A DNA stretch of 64,000 nt from contig JAOSKN010000002.1 of the NCBI GenBank assembly GCA_027493525.1, positions 662,288-726,287 of the forward strand, given 5' to 3'. Positions 25,927 through 35,208 of the stretch are shown here, in pieces; position 1 is the stretch's first letter, and every line of letters starts with the position of its first letter. The position numbers and the translations under genes are program-made. The notes beneath the pieces are model-generated. The model saw only the letters and a list, made by a program, of their open reading frames with translations. It ran no database searches and was not told the DNA's origin. This DNA comes from Planctomycetota bacterium. Its GTDB lineage: Bacteria; Planctomycetota; SZUA-567; H5-PLA8.

Positions 25927-27204
25927 CTATCCGACGGGCGCGTGCTGCGCCGCGGCGATCAGTTCCAGGGCGGCCTCCGCGAGGCGCTCGCCCGAACCCG
26001 GCGCGAGACGGCTTCCGGGGAAGGTTACTTCGTACCCGCCGCGCGCATAGGCGTCGCGGTGGCCGACGTAGCCGAGCATCCCGTTCGCGTAGCCGATGAC
26101 CAGCGCGCGGCGCGGGTGGGCGCGCTCCTTGATGTGGAGGCCGAGTTCGACGAAGTATTCGGCGGGGATGGCGGCGAGGGTCAATTCGTCGAGATCGAAG
26201 GCCTGGATCTGCGCGGGCTGCACGCCCTTGCGCCGCATCTCTTCGAGGATCGCCGGGATGCGCGCGTCGTAGAGCTTGGGGTCGATGAAGCGCTGGGTGC
26301 CCCGCGAGGAGCCTGAGATTTCGGCGGCGCTGGGGCGACGGAATTCGAGCTCGACGGTCTTTGTGCGCGCGGCGAGGGCGGCGTCGGCGCGCCAAGCCAT
26401 TTTCGCAAGCAGGTCCTCGACGTCGTCGGCGAGGATGCGGCCGATCTCCCCGGGCGGCACGCACCGGCTGTCGCGTTCCGGGTCGGGCGTGGCGATGTTG
26501 CCGGCGGCGCCATTGAGGAAGAGGGCGACCGGCACGCCCCGGGGTTTCAATTCGCGGGCCATCGCGCCGGGCCAGCCGGAGCTGAACTTGCCGCCGTGGC
26601 CGTGGTCGGTCGGGTGGCAGGCGTAGTTGACGAGCGCGCCGCGGAGCGCACCGCCGGGGGCGCGGAAGGCCAGCACCGCCAGTTCGGGATCGATCGGGCC
26701 ATCGTAGCAGAGCGCCTCGGGGTCGCTGAAGCGGCCGTGCGTCTTCACCGTGCCGTCGCGCATGCGCACGCGGCGGTTGCGCGCGAAGCGGAATTCGGCG
26801 CGCGAGGCGAAGCCCCACTCGCAGGGCGCCAGATCGGCCACGGCCGCGCCGACGACGGCCCCGAGCTTCCGCCTGAACTCGACGAGGTAGGCCGGATCGG
26901 GGGTCAGCTCGAAGGCCTGCTGCAGGACGGGTCCGGCGTGGTTGTGCGTGGCCGCGACGAGCAGGTGGTCGCCGGGGATCCCATGCCGCGCCTCGACGGC
27001 CGCGCGCAACTCGGCGACGAGCTGCCACGTCACGCGCGTGGTATCCATGCTCACGATGCCCAGTCGCACGCCGCCGGATTCGAAGACCGCGGCGCGGACG
27101 TGGAGCGGATCGAGGATTTCCGTCGCCAGGATCGGCTTGATCCAACCGGCGACCTGCGTGCCCAGAGGCGGAGTGATCTCGATTTCGGCGAATCCTGCGC
27201 GCAT
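25927..27204 (-). CDS. Neutral/alkaline ceramidase-like protein (paralogue)
   Basis: 425 residues with the same architecture as the downstream gene: AGFAEIEITPPLGT opening, ATHNHAGP motif, MRDGTVKTHGRFSDPEALC, GALVNYACHPTDHG, and the C-terminal YANGMLGYVGHRDAYARGGYEV. Predicted metal-dependent amide or ester hydrolase, cytoplasmic because no signal peptide is seen. ATG 27204 has CCAGGAGCC upstream. First of the tandem pair. It starts 46 bp after the aminotransferase stop in the same direction, so the operon may begin at 28519. Confidence 0.85.
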   Translation of the reverse strand: MRAGFAEIEITPPLGTQVAGWIKPILATEILDPLHVRAAVFESGGVRLGIVSMDTTRVTWQLVAELRAAVEARHGIPGDHLLVAATHNHAGPVLQQAFELTPDPAYLVEFRRKLGAVVGAAVADLAPCEWGFASRAEFRFARNRRVRMRDGTVKTHGRFSDPEALCYDGPIDPELAVLAFRAPGGALRGALVNYACHPTDHGHGGKFSSGWPGAMARELKPRGVPVALFLNGAAGNIATPDPERDSRCVPPGEIGRILADDVEDLLAKMAWRADAALAARTKTVELEFRRPSAAEISGSSRGTQRFIDPKLYDARIPAILEEMRRKGVQPAQIQAFDLDELTLAAIPAEYFVELGLHIKERAHPRRALVIGYANGMLGYVGHRDAYARGGYEVTFPGSRLAPGSGERLAEAALELIAAAQHAPVG

Positions 27205-27250
27205 GGCTTGGCTCCTGGTAAAGGTACGATCCCTAAATGGCCGCCGATCG

Positions 27251-28519
27251 TTACAGCTCGTCCGCGTGCTCCAGGACTTTGAGTATGCCGTCGGCGGTCC
27301 GATCCACCACCTCGTCTCCGTTAGGGTAGCGCAACGGGACGGTCATGCCGGTGTGCGTCTCGGTATGGCGGCGGGCCTGCGGATATTGGGCCGGATCGTA
27401 ACTGATCTTTCGCGCGAGGGGGTGGCTCCAGGGATGCCCGGCGCCGAAGCCGTTCTGCGCGCGGAAAACGGTCATCTCGGGGAGGATGAAGTTCTGCCAT
27501 ACGCTGGTCTGGACGCCCTCGGCGACCATGGCCGCCTTGAGCTTGTCGCGGAAGGCGCGCGGCTGTTCCTCGCGGCCGAAGTATTTCATGTCGAAACGAA
27601 GGGTGTAATTGTACCAATTGTGAGTGCAGCCTTGCGGTTCGGCGGGGAGGATCAGGCCCGGCGCGCCGCGCAGGCGCGCGGAGAGGCGCGCGGCGTTCTC
27701 GCGCTGGCGCGCGAGGTTGCGGTCGAGCTTGGCGAGCTGTGCGCGTCCCAGTGCGCCGGTCAGGTCGGGCATGCGGTACATCCAGCCAAGCGCGTAGGCG
27801 TGGTAGTCGCGGTCCTCTTGGGGCGCGCGGGTCTCGCCGAAGGACCAGAGCTGCCGCGCGCGGGCGAGGGCCTCGTCGTCGTCGGTGACGAACATCCCGC
27901 CTTCGCCGGCGCAGAGGCACTTGTTTTGGTTGAAGCTGAACGCCGCGCAGTGGCCGAGCGTGCCGACCTTGCGCCCCTTGTAGAGCGCGCCGTGGGCCTG
28001 GCAGGCGTCTTCGATGACCTTCAGACCGTGCTTGCGCGCGACGGCGAGGATCGGGTCCATGTCCGCGGACAGGCCGTGCAGGTGGACGGCGACGATCGCC
28101 TTGGTGCGCGGCGAGACGGCGGCTTCGAGCCTGGCCGGGTCGAGGTTCATCGTCTCGAAGTCGATGTCCACGAAGACCGGGATCGCGCCGTGGTGCAGGA
28201 TGCATGTCGCGGAGGAGGACCAGGAGTACGCGGCGACGATGACCTCGTCGGCGGTGCCGCAGCCGCAGGCGACGACGGCCATGTGGAGCGCGGCGGTGCC
28301 GGAGTTGGTCGCGATGGCGTGCTTGTTGCCGTTCCACGCGGCGAATTCGGCCTGAAAGGCCTGGCTGTTCGGACCGTAGGCGTGATTGGGCTGCTCGAGC
28401 GAGGCGAGGACCATGCGCCGGTCGGTCTCGTCGATCTCGGGCCAATCGCGGAGGAGCCCGCTGGGAACGGCCTTGGGACCGCCGTGGAGGGCCAGGGGCG
28501 AGGTGGTCTGGACGGACAT
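27251..28519 (-). CDS. DegT/DnrJ/EryC1/StrS family PLP-dependent aminotransferase
   Basis: 422 residues. Fold type I aminotransferase of the sugar-aminotransferase family. Seen: ATNSGTAALHMAV (cofactor phosphate site), EDACQAHGA, and the PLP lysine in FSFNQNKCLCAGEGGM. The C-terminal region with WSHPLARKISYDPAQYPQARR is complete. The start at ATG 28519 has GGGAGG 5 nt upstream. Possible substrates are keto-sugars or inosose-type cyclitols; no sugar-nucleotide genes are nearby, so this is not obviously a surface-glycan locus. It precedes the ceramidase-like pair and is divergent from an AraC-type regulator that may control it. Confidence 0.88.
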   Translation of the reverse strand: MSVQTTSPLALHGGPKAVPSGLLRDWPEIDETDRRMVLASLEQPNHAYGPNSQAFQAEFAAWNGNKHAIATNSGTAALHMAVVACGCGTADEVIVAAYSWSSSATCILHHGAIPVFVDIDFETMNLDPARLEAAVSPRTKAIVAVHLHGLSADMDPILAVARKHGLKVIEDACQAHGALYKGRKVGTLGHCAAFSFNQNKCLCAGEGGMFVTDDDEALARARQLWSFGETRAPQEDRDYHAYALGWMYRMPDLTGALGRAQLAKLDRNLARQRENAARLSARLRGAPGLILPAEPQGCTHNWYNYTLRFDMKYFGREEQPRAFRDKLKAAMVAEGVQTSVWQNFILPEMTVFRAQNGFGAGHPWSHPLARKISYDPAQYPQARRHTETHTGMTVPLRYPNGDEVVDRTADGILKVLEHADEL

Positions 28520-28646
28520 GGGAGCCTCCCGAGGTTCAATGTCGGCTTGCGCGCCGGATGCCTGCGTGGACAGTAAATCCCCGGGCGCGGCGTCGCGCCA
28601 TACGAATGTCTTGCCAAGACGGGTAGGATCTTGCGGAGGGCTTGCG

Positions 28647-29564
28647 GTGCCCGCGAAGCGGCCGGACGAGACCCGCAAGCGCGTGACGCTCCCGCCCCGC
28701 GACGGCGAGGCCTGGGCGCAGGAGCTCCGCCGCGCGCTGGCGCATCCGCCCCGGCTCGAGAGCCTGCAAATGATGAGCCTCGGCGACGTCTGGGGCGAAC
28801 GCTTCCACAGCACCCAACGGCACGAGCTGATTCACGTCCTGGAGGGCCGCGCCACGATCCAATACCGCAAGCGCGCGTTCCCGGTGGGCCCCGGCGCGAC
28901 GTTCGTCATCCCGGAGGGGACCGAGCACAAGGACCTGCGGCAGGCCGACGGCGAATACCGCGTGTTGTACCTCTTCTTCAAGTGGCCTGAAGCGGGCGGG
29001 CTGCTGGAGGCCCTGAATCCGCGCGCGCTGGCGGGGCTCCCGGACGGCGCGAAGGCGCACCTGCACGCGCTGATGAGAGAGCTGGAGCGCGAGTACCTGC
29101 AGGAAGCGCCGGGCGGTTTCGAGCGGATGCAGGTGCTTTTGCTGGAGGCGTTGCTGGCGCTGCTGCGCGGGGCGCACCGGGCCGCGCCTTCGTCGGGCGA
29201 CGCGCGCTCGCGCGCGGCCGCGCGCCGGCGCGAGGAATTGTCCGCGGACGTATACACGTGGCTCCAGGCGCATTACGGCGAACCGGTCGGACTGGAGGAC
29301 CTCGCCGCGCACTTCGGGGTCAGCCCGTTCAACCTCTGCCGCGGCTTCTCGCAGGCCCGCGGGCTCTCGGTGGTGGAGTCGCTGACGCAGATCCGCATGG
29401 AGCATGCGCGCGCGCTGCTGGAGGAGGGCAAGCTGAGCGTGAAGGAGATCGCGGCGCGGATCGGCTACGCGGACGCCAACTACTTCGCGAAGGTCTTTCG
29501 CCGCGCGCACGGCCAGTCGCCGAGCGCATTCCAGGCCTCGCTGCGGAAGCGCCAAATGCCCTGA
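28647..29564 (+). CDS. AraC family regulator with cupin sensor domain
   Basis: 305 residues. The N-terminal cupin (RHELIHVLEGRATIQYRKRAFPVGPGATFVIPEGTEHKD) probably binds a sugar or small ligand. The C-terminal 100 residues hold two helix-turn-helices (VGLEDLAAHFGVSPFNLCRGF and VKEIAARIGYADANYFAKVFRR), diagnostic of AraC/XylS. The start GTG 28647 is supported by GGAGGG 8 nt upstream; the open frame continues further without a ribosome site. Divergent from the aminotransferase gene across 127 bp, so an activator role on that operon is plausible. Confidence 0.87.
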   Translation: MPAKRPDETRKRVTLPPRDGEAWAQELRRALAHPPRLESLQMMSLGDVWGERFHSTQRHELIHVLEGRATIQYRKRAFPVGPGATFVIPEGTEHKDLRQADGEYRVLYLFFKWPEAGGLLEALNPRALAGLPDGAKAHLHALMRELEREYLQEAPGGFERMQVLLLEALLALLRGAHRAAPSSGDARSRAAARRREELSADVYTWLQAHYGEPVGLEDLAAHFGVSPFNLCRGFSQARGLSVVESLTQIRMEHARALLEEGKLSVKEIAARIGYADANYFAKVFRRAHGQSPSAFQASLRKRQMP

Positions 29565-29629
29565 ATACCGGAATAGAAGCCCATGCCCTGTACATACAGC
29601 GGCGGGAGCCCAATTCCAAAGGAGACGCG

Positions 29630-30241
29630 ATGCGTTCGATCGAACTGACGTGGTGTCTGGCGGCGGCGCTGTTGACCTTGCACGCCTGGAGCGAGGACGG
29701 CGTCGCGGGCAAGCCCGAGGACGCCAAAGGGCTGGCCGTGGGGGACCGCGTGCCGGCGGTGACGGTGAAGCAGGCGGACGGGAAAGAGGTGAACCTGGCC
29801 GAGGCCATCAAGGCCAAGCCCGCGCTGCTGATCTTCTACCGCGGCGGCTGGTGCCCGTTCTGCCACCGGCACCTCGCGGCGCTGCAGGAGATCGCGGGCG
29901 AACTGGAAAAGGCCGGCTACCAGATTCTCGCCGTCAGCCCGGAGACGCCGGAAGACCTTCCCAAGACCGCCGAGAAGAGCAAGGCGGGCTACACGCTGCT
30001 CTCCGACACCAGCCTGGCGGCAAGCAAGGCCTTCAAGCTGGCTTTCAAGATGGATGACGCGACGATCGAGAAATACAAGAAGTACAAGTTCGACTTGAGC
30101 GCGCACCACTGGATCCTTCCGGCGCCGGCGGTCTACGTCGTCGGCACGGACGGGAAGATCGCCTTCGCGCACGTCAATCCCGACTACAAGTCGCGGCTGG
30201 ACAACGCGGCGATCCTGGCTGCGGCGAAGAAGCCGGAGTAG
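29630..30241 (+). CDS. Exported peroxiredoxin-like (AhpC/TSA, thioredoxin-fold) protein
   Basis: 203 residues with an N-terminal signal-like segment (MRSIELTWCLAAALLTLHAW) and a thioredoxin fold: GDRVPAVTVKQADGK, then ALLIFYRGGWCPFCHRHLAAL with a CxxC pair, LAVSPETPED, and AVYVVGTDGKIAFAHVNPDY. A CPFC motif in this position is usual for peroxiredoxin-like AhpC/TSA proteins. Likely periplasmic thiol peroxidase or redox protein. The ribosome site AAAGGAG is 6 nt from ATG 29630. It follows the AraC gene by 65 bp, with a TACATA possible -10 box between them. Confidence 0.85.
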   Translation: MRSIELTWCLAAALLTLHAWSEDGVAGKPEDAKGLAVGDRVPAVTVKQADGKEVNLAEAIKAKPALLIFYRGGWCPFCHRHLAALQEIAGELEKAGYQILAVSPETPEDLPKTAEKSKAGYTLLSDTSLAASKAFKLAFKMDDATIEKYKKYKFDLSAHHWILPAPAVYVVGTDGKIAFAHVNPDYKSRLDNAAILAAAKKPE

Positions 30242-30481
30242 TCACGGCGCCCCGGGGGCGTGGAAGCTGGCGAGTCCATGCGCCAGGAAGATGCGCCTGG
30301 CATCGTCGAGGTCGAAGTTGAAGCGCGGATCGACGGCGAGGCGGAGCAGTTCGCCGACGGCATCGGCCTGGCGTTCGCGATCGTAACGCAGCGTATAGCG
30401 GTGGCCGTTCTTGATGTAGTGAATCTCGCGTACGGGGCGCGGTCTCGAGCGGGGCGATCCGGCAAAACGGCGCTGCAACAT
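30242..30481 (-). CDS. Small hypothetical protein
   Basis: About 79 residues from ATG 30481, preceded by GGAAGGA. The C-terminal 55 residues (EIHYIKNGHRYTLRYDRERQADAVGELLRLAVDPRFNFDLDDARRIFLAHGL) look like a real folded protein: a beta hairpin followed by two helices. I recall similar small proteins of unknown function in planctomycete-type genomes, but cannot name the family. It abuts the stop of the convergent peroxiredoxin gene without overlap. The frame is open further upstream to 30601, but that part is Arg/Gly/Pro-rich and unlikely to be coding. Confidence 0.5.
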   Translation of the reverse strand: MLQRRFAGSPRSRPRPVREIHYIKNGHRYTLRYDRERQADAVGELLRLAVDPRFNFDLDDARRIFLAHGLASFHAPGAP

Positions 30482-30658
30482 GCGGAGGCGTCCTTCCAAC
30501 AGACAGGCGCCGGGGGGCCGCTTCCGAAGGCGGCGCCCCGGGCTGCCTGTCTTCCCCCTCCACGAAGAACCAGGATTCGACTGGGCGACGACAGATAGCA
30601 TCGGCAGGCCGGGCGGGGAGGCTCCAGGAAAAAATCCACCCGCCGCGCGCGCCGGCCT

Positions 30659-32158
30659 CTACTGCCCCTGAATGTAATCGAGGAGCATGCGCACGCAGGC
30701 GCCGGTCGCGCCGGGCGGATGCAGGGGCGTGGCCTTGCCCGACATCGCCGTGGCGGCGATGTCCAGGTGCGCCCAGGGCGTCTGGTCGGTGACGAACTCC
30801 TTGAGGAACATCGCGGCGGTGCAGGAGCCGCCCTCACGGCCGCCGGTGTTCTTGATGTCGGCCTCGGTCGAATCGAGCTGCTTGCGGTACTCCTTCCAGA
30901 GCGGCATGCGCCAGAGCCGTTCGCCGGTGCGCTCGCCGCTGGCGTGCAGGGCATCGGCGAGCTTGTCGTCGCTGGCGAAGAGCCCGGTCGCGTGGTTGCC
31001 GAGGGCGATCACGATGGCGCCGGTGAGCGTGGCGAGATCGATCATCGCGCGGGGCTTGTACACGGTCTCGGCGTAGTGCAGCGCGTCGGCGAGGATCAGC
31101 CGGCCCTCGGCATCGGTGTTGTCGATCTCGATGGTGCGCCCGTTCATGGCGGTGATGATGTCGCCGGGGCGGTAGGCCTCGCCGGAGATCAGGTTCTCGG
31201 CGCTGGGTATGACGCCGACGACGCGCTGCGAGACCTTCAGCGCCGCGCAGGCCTGGAGCACGCCGATCACGGTCATGCCGCCCTGCTTGTCGTACTTCAT
31301 CTCGGGGATGCTGGCGGCGGGCTTGAGCGAGTAGCCGCCGCTGTCGAGGGTGATGGCCTTGCCGACGAGCACGATGGGCCGGGACTTGGGGTCGCGCCCG
31401 GCATGTTCGAGGGCGATCAGGCGCGGCTTGCTGGCGGAGCCGGAGCCGACGGCCCAGAGCGCGCCCATCCTGCGCTGCCGGATCTGCTTGTCGTCGAGGA
31501 CCGTGCAGCGCAAGCCGGCCTTGCGCGCGAGGCCCTTGGCGCGCTGGGCCAGCGTGACCGGGTTGATCACGTTCGGCGGCTCGTGGCCCAGGAAGCGCGC
31601 CAGATTGACGGCCTCGCCGGTCTTGCGCCCGCGCTCGAGCCGGGCCGCCAACCCGCGCGGGGCCTGCGCAGAGGCAAAGAGCACGTCCTTCACGCCGTCC
31701 TGGTCCTTCTTCTTGGCTTTGCGCTCGTCGTACTTGAAGCTGGCGAGGACCGCGCCCTCGGCCCAAGCCTGGGCGGCCTCTTCGCCGGCAACCTCGCGCA
31801 GCGCGTCCCAGGCGACGACGACGCGGGAACAGCGCGCGCCCGCGCACCATTTGTAAGCCTTCGCGCCGGCCAGCCGCACCTCGTCGGCAGGGGTCGAATC
31901 TTTCTCGCCCAGCGCAACCAACGCCACGCGCTTCAGCCCCGCTCCGGCCCCGCAAACGGTCGCGTCCACCGCGCCGGGTTCGCTTCCGCCGGCGTACTGC
32001 GCCGCGAGTTCCAGCAGCCGGGCGCGCGCGGCCGTCGCCAGCCCGCGCAGGGAGGGAACCTTGGGCTTGCCCTTCGCGACCTTAACCGGAACGAGCAGCA
32101 CGTCGGCGCGCAGGCTTTGCGAAAGCTTGGCGAGGGAGAATTTGGGGGCGGCGGACAT
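30659..32158 (-). CDS. pepA: Leucyl aminopeptidase (M17, cytosol aminopeptidase)
   Basis: 499 residues, normal length. Two-metal exopeptidase releasing N-terminal residues. The N-terminal regulatory half is followed by the catalytic domain with VGKAITLDSGGYSLKP (catalytic Lys and metal Asp), MKYDKQGG, the family signature NTDAEGRLILADAL, and the C-terminal WAHLDIAATAMS. The start at ATG 32158 has GAAAGGAAAG upstream. Monocistronic. Firm call. Confidence 0.95.
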   Translation of the reverse strand: MSAAPKFSLAKLSQSLRADVLLVPVKVAKGKPKVPSLRGLATAARARLLELAAQYAGGSEPGAVDATVCGAGAGLKRVALVALGEKDSTPADEVRLAGAKAYKWCAGARCSRVVVAWDALREVAGEEAAQAWAEGAVLASFKYDERKAKKKDQDGVKDVLFASAQAPRGLAARLERGRKTGEAVNLARFLGHEPPNVINPVTLAQRAKGLARKAGLRCTVLDDKQIRQRRMGALWAVGSGSASKPRLIALEHAGRDPKSRPIVLVGKAITLDSGGYSLKPAASIPEMKYDKQGGMTVIGVLQACAALKVSQRVVGVIPSAENLISGEAYRPGDIITAMNGRTIEIDNTDAEGRLILADALHYAETVYKPRAMIDLATLTGAIVIALGNHATGLFASDDKLADALHASGERTGERLWRMPLWKEYRKQLDSTEADIKNTGGREGGSCTAAMFLKEFVTDQTPWAHLDIAATAMSGKATPLHPPGATGACVRMLLDYIQGQ

Positions 32159-32385
32159 GGCTTTCCTTTCGTCGCAACGATTGCGCTGCAGAAGCGCGGA
32201 GCACGCAGGGAATGACCGGCCCTCTTGGCTTCGCGCCGTCCGTGGTGAAAAGATTGAACGCTCGATGAGGCTACTAGCGCATGCGGGCAGCCGCTAGCAA
32301 AGGAAGCGCGCAAGCCGCCGCTTCTTCCGTTGCTTCCCGGGCATGGTATCCTTGAGAGTTCAAGGATTATTCAGGGAGATCCGCC

Positions 32386-33267
32386 ATGCGCATCGCCACG
32401 TCGCTGAACGTCTTTCTCAACCGCTGCGAGCCGGAGGCCGGCATTCCGAGGCTGGCCGCCGCGGGTTTCGATGGACTCGACTTCAATTTCTGCGACCTGC
32501 TCGAACAGCCCTGGCACGACGGGCCCGCCGCGGACCGCTGGCTTGAGAAGCTTGCCGCGGCGGCGTCCAAGGCGGGCATGAGCTGGGTACAGGCCCATGG
32601 GCCCATGTTCAATATGTTCAGCGCAGAAGCGCCCAATCCCGCGCGCATGGCGCTGGTGGAACCCTGCCTGCGCGCCTGTGGGCGGCTGGGCGTGCCGTGG
32701 ATGGTCCATCATCCGGATGTGTTCGCCGGACCCTTCGACGCCGCGCACCGCATGGCCGTCCGCGAGCGCAACGCCGCCTATTTCCGCGCGCTCCTGCCGG
32801 CCTGCGAAAAGCACGGCGTGGGCATCGCCATCGAAAACATCTTCGACTCCGCGGCCTCCGGACGCGGCTGCCCGCGCTTTTATGGCGCCGTGCCGGACGA
32901 ACTATGCGAACTGATCGACGCGATCGATCATCCGCTCGTCGGCGCCTGCTGGGACACCGGCCACGCGCGCCTGATGGGGCTCGAGCAGCGCACCGCGCTG
33001 AGTACGCTCGGCAAACGCCTGAAGGTCGTGCATGTCCAGGAGAACGACGGAAAGGGCGACGACCATATGCTGCCCTTCGCCAATGGGCGCGGCGGCGTGG
33101 ACTGGGAGGCCGTCACCGCCGGCATGAGGGCCGCCGGCTTCGCGCATGCGTGGACCTTTGAAGTTGCGCGGGCGTTTCAGACGGTGCCGGAGGAACTCTT
33201 CGACGCGCAGTTGCGCTGGGCGGTGGACGTCGCGCGCCATCTGATCGCGCGCGTCGAGCGCGGTTGA
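32386..33267 (+). CDS. Sugar phosphate isomerase/epimerase (AP endonuclease family 2 TIM barrel)
   Basis: 293 residues. The xylose-isomerase-like TIM barrel shows its metal ligands: Glu in IAIENIFD, Asp/His in GACWDTGHARLMG, His in VVHVQEND and Glu in TFEVARAF. The substrate class is probably a keto-sugar or cyclitol. The ribosome site CAGGGAGA precedes ATG 32386 and a TATCCT box lies at 32347-32352. It stands alone between pepA and the sigma-54 activator, convergent with the latter; it may be a paralogous function to the isomerase in the operon at 37821. Confidence 0.82.
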   Translation: MRIATSLNVFLNRCEPEAGIPRLAAAGFDGLDFNFCDLLEQPWHDGPAADRWLEKLAAAASKAGMSWVQAHGPMFNMFSAEAPNPARMALVEPCLRACGRLGVPWMVHHPDVFAGPFDAAHRMAVRERNAAYFRALLPACEKHGVGIAIENIFDSAASGRGCPRFYGAVPDELCELIDAIDHPLVGACWDTGHARLMGLEQRTALSTLGKRLKVVHVQENDGKGDDHMLPFANGRGGVDWEAVTAGMRAAGFAHAWTFEVARAFQTVPEELFDAQLRWAVDVARHLIARVERG

Positions 33268-33285
33268 ACGGAGCCTGCCCGAGCC

Positions 33286-35034
33286 TCAGGAAAGCCCGCA
33301 CTCCCTCAGCCAAGCGTAAAGGGTCTTGCGCGTGACGCCGAGGGTCGCGGCGGCGCGGGCCTTGTTGCCGCGCGCGTCGCGATAAGCCTTCTGAACGGCC
33401 TGGCGCCAGGCCTCGCCGCGCGGCGAGGCCTCCGGGGCGGGTTCCAGGACTTGCCGGGGCTGGAAGAAGCCGCCTTCGAGCACCGGGCCGTCCTCGCGCA
33501 GCGCCGCCTGCAGGATCACGTGCTGCAGCTCGCGCACGTTGCCGGGCCAGACGTGGACCTCCAGGCGCTCGAAGAAACGCGCCGAGAGCCCGAGCAGGCG
33601 CTTGTCGAGCTGAATCGCCAGGCGCTTCAAGGCGTCCTCGGCCAGCAGGCGCAGGTCCGCGCCGCGTTCGCGCAGGGGCGGCACGGCGAGCGCGAACTGG
33701 TTGAGGCGGTGGTACAGGTCGGCGCGGAAACGCCCCTGCGCCACCAACCCCGCCAGGGGCACGTTGGAGGCCGCGACAACGCGCGCGTCCACGGGGATCA
33801 CGCGGTCGCCGCCGATGCGCGTGATCTCCCGCTGCTGCAACGCGCGCAGGAGCGCCACCTGCCCGTGCGGACTCAGCGAGGCGACCTCGTCGAGAAAGAG
33901 CGTGCCGCGGTGCGCGAGTTCGAACTTGCCGGCGCGGCGGCGCTCGGCGCCGGTGAACGCGCCTTTCTCGTGCCCGAAGAGTTCGCTCTCGAGCAAGGTC
34001 TCGGGGAGCGCGCCGCAGTTGAGCGTGACGAAGGCCTGGTGCGCGCGCGCGCTGAGGCGGTGCAACTGGCCCGCGACGAGTTCCTTCCCCGTGCCGGTCT
34101 CGCCTTCGACGAGCACGCTCACGTCGAATGGCGCGACGCGGCGGATCAACTGGAAGAGGCCGGCCATGGCCGGGCTGCGGCCGACCATCGGCCCCAGGCC
34201 TTCCTGCGCCGGAGCGCCCACCGCCGCTGCGACGCTCTTGAAGCGGCGGACCGTGGTCCCGGTGATGTCGCGCAGCGGAAGGCGCTCGAAGACGGAGCCG
34301 CCAGCGAAGGCTTCCACGCCGGTAAAGCGGAAGAGCTGTTCGAGATCCTCCGGCGTCGTCACCGGCCCGCCGTAGGCTATGCAGGGAATGCCTGGCGCGG
34401 CCTGCTTCACGGCCGCGTGCAGGGCGTTGAGCGTCGTGAAGGCCTGCTGGAGGCGATCGCGCTTTTCCTGGAGGTCCTCGATGCCTTCGGTCAGGCCCAT
34501 CACCAGCACCACGCCGCTGCAGCCGCTGCCCGCCCAGCGCGCGGCTTCGTCCGCCTTGTAGGCGAACGGGAAGGTCTCGAAGCCCTGTTCGCGCGCCCAG
34601 CGCAGCGTTTCGATCTCGCCTGCCAGGCCGTGCCCTTCCGCTTCCAGGGCCGCGCGGAAGTTTCCGTCGATCGCGCCAACCGAGGGCCAGCACGTCAGCG
34701 CGTTCACGCCCCAGGCGCGGTAGCGTTCGAGCGCCGTCGCGAGGTCCGGATCGCCCGCATGGCCGAAGCAACCGGCCAGCACCGGAACGCCGTGCGCGTG
34801 CGGCAGGAGCTGCTCCCGCAGCAACGTCTCCGTCAGCGCGTTGCACGCGCCATACGGCATGAACGCGGCGAGGCTGGAGTGGCCGAGCGTGCGGAAGGTC
34901 CCGGCGCTGAGGCCCATGAGGAAATCGGCGCCGGCCTGCACGGCCGCGCGCGAGACCTGCCCTGAGCCGGCCACGACGCCGATGGCACGCCCATCCCTAT
35001 TGGAGGTTTGTAGGAGCAGGCTTTGGAGGCTCAT
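33286..35034 (-). CDS. Sigma-54-dependent activator with PEP-hydrolase-like TIM-barrel sensor domain
   Basis: 582 residues. Residues 1-270 are a PEP-hydrolase-like TIM barrel (PF09370 type) homologous to the stand-alone protein encoded at 36853; shared blocks are [41 protein letters not shown] and [24 protein letters not shown]. Residues about 285-520 are the AAA+ domain: Walker A GETGTGK (311-317), GAFTGA (358-363, sigma-54 contact), Walker B LFLDEV (379-384), and R fingers in WPGNVREL. A Fis-type HTH ends the protein (544-580). There is no receiver domain, so the barrel is probably a metabolite sensor. Divergent from the cupin operon and its -24/-12 promoter. No clear ribosome site. Confidence 0.9.
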   Translation of the reverse strand: MSLQSLLLQTSNRDGRAIGVVAGSGQVSRAAVQAGADFLMGLSAGTFRTLGHSSLAAFMPYGACNALTETLLREQLLPHAHGVPVLAGCFGHAGDPDLATALERYRAWGVNALTCWPSVGAIDGNFRAALEAEGHGLAGEIETLRWAREQGFETFPFAYKADEAARWAGSGCSGVVLVMGLTEGIEDLQEKRDRLQQAFTTLNALHAAVKQAAPGIPCIAYGGPVTTPEDLEQLFRFTGVEAFAGGSVFERLPLRDITGTTVRRFKSVAAAVGAPAQEGLGPMVGRSPAMAGLFQLIRRVAPFDVSVLVEGETGTGKELVAGQLHRLSARAHQAFVTLNCGALPETLLESELFGHEKGAFTGAERRRAGKFELAHRGTLFLDEVASLSPHGQVALLRALQQREITRIGGDRVIPVDARVVAASNVPLAGLVAQGRFRADLYHRLNQFALAVPPLRERGADLRLLAEDALKRLAIQLDKRLLGLSARFFERLEVHVWPGNVRELQHVILQAALREDGPVLEGGFFQPRQVLEPAPEASPRGEAWRQAVQKAYRDARGNKARAAATLGVTRKTLYAWLRECGLS

Positions 35035-35041
35035 GAGAAGT

Positions 35042-35158
35042 GTATATCAATTATGTATACTAAAAGTAAACACATATCCATTTTGCCTACAGTTCCATTC
35101 TAGAATAAACTCATAATACCTTTTATTATATGGTTTTATAGTTTTAGTATGGATACTA
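35042..35158. promoter_or_regulatory. AT-rich divergent spacer with candidate activator sites
   Basis: Two inverted repeats stand out in an AT-rich stretch: GTATA-N9-TATAC at 35042-35060 and TAGTAT-GG-ATACTA at 35145-35158. They share the half-site ATACTA (also at 35057-35062). The first lies about 105 bp upstream of the -24 element, a usual distance for an enhancer bound by a sigma-54 activator, and also overlaps the activator's own start region. Assignment as operator sites is inference. Confidence 0.45.
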
Positions 35159-35162
35159 CCCA

Positions 35163-35179
35163 TTGGCCTGCAGCTTGCC
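35163..35179 (+). promoter_or_regulatory. Sigma-54 (-24/-12) promoter of the cupin operon
   Basis: TTGGC at 35163-35167 and TTGC at 35175-35178 give GG-N10-GC with the correct flanks (consensus TGGCAC-N5-TTGC). Predicted transcription start about 35190, just before the AGGAG ribosome site (35198-35202) of the gene at 35209. It stands directly in front of an operon divergent from a sigma-54 activator gene. Confidence 0.75.
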
Positions 35180-35208
35180 GTTCTTCAGCCCCAGACCAGG
35201 AGTTCAAC

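Noticed and set aside
12400..28519. Secondary-metabolite cluster (PhyH, DegT, ABC exporter, TetR)
   Set aside because: The genes are on different strands, interrupted by housekeeping genes (dus, rpiA, amrS), and no synthase or glycosyltransferase is present.
29588..29599. CTGTACATACAG as a LexA box
   Set aside because: The palindrome has only 4 bp between CTGT and ACAG; the classical box needs 8. It more probably contains a -10 (TACATA) for the peroxiredoxin-like gene.
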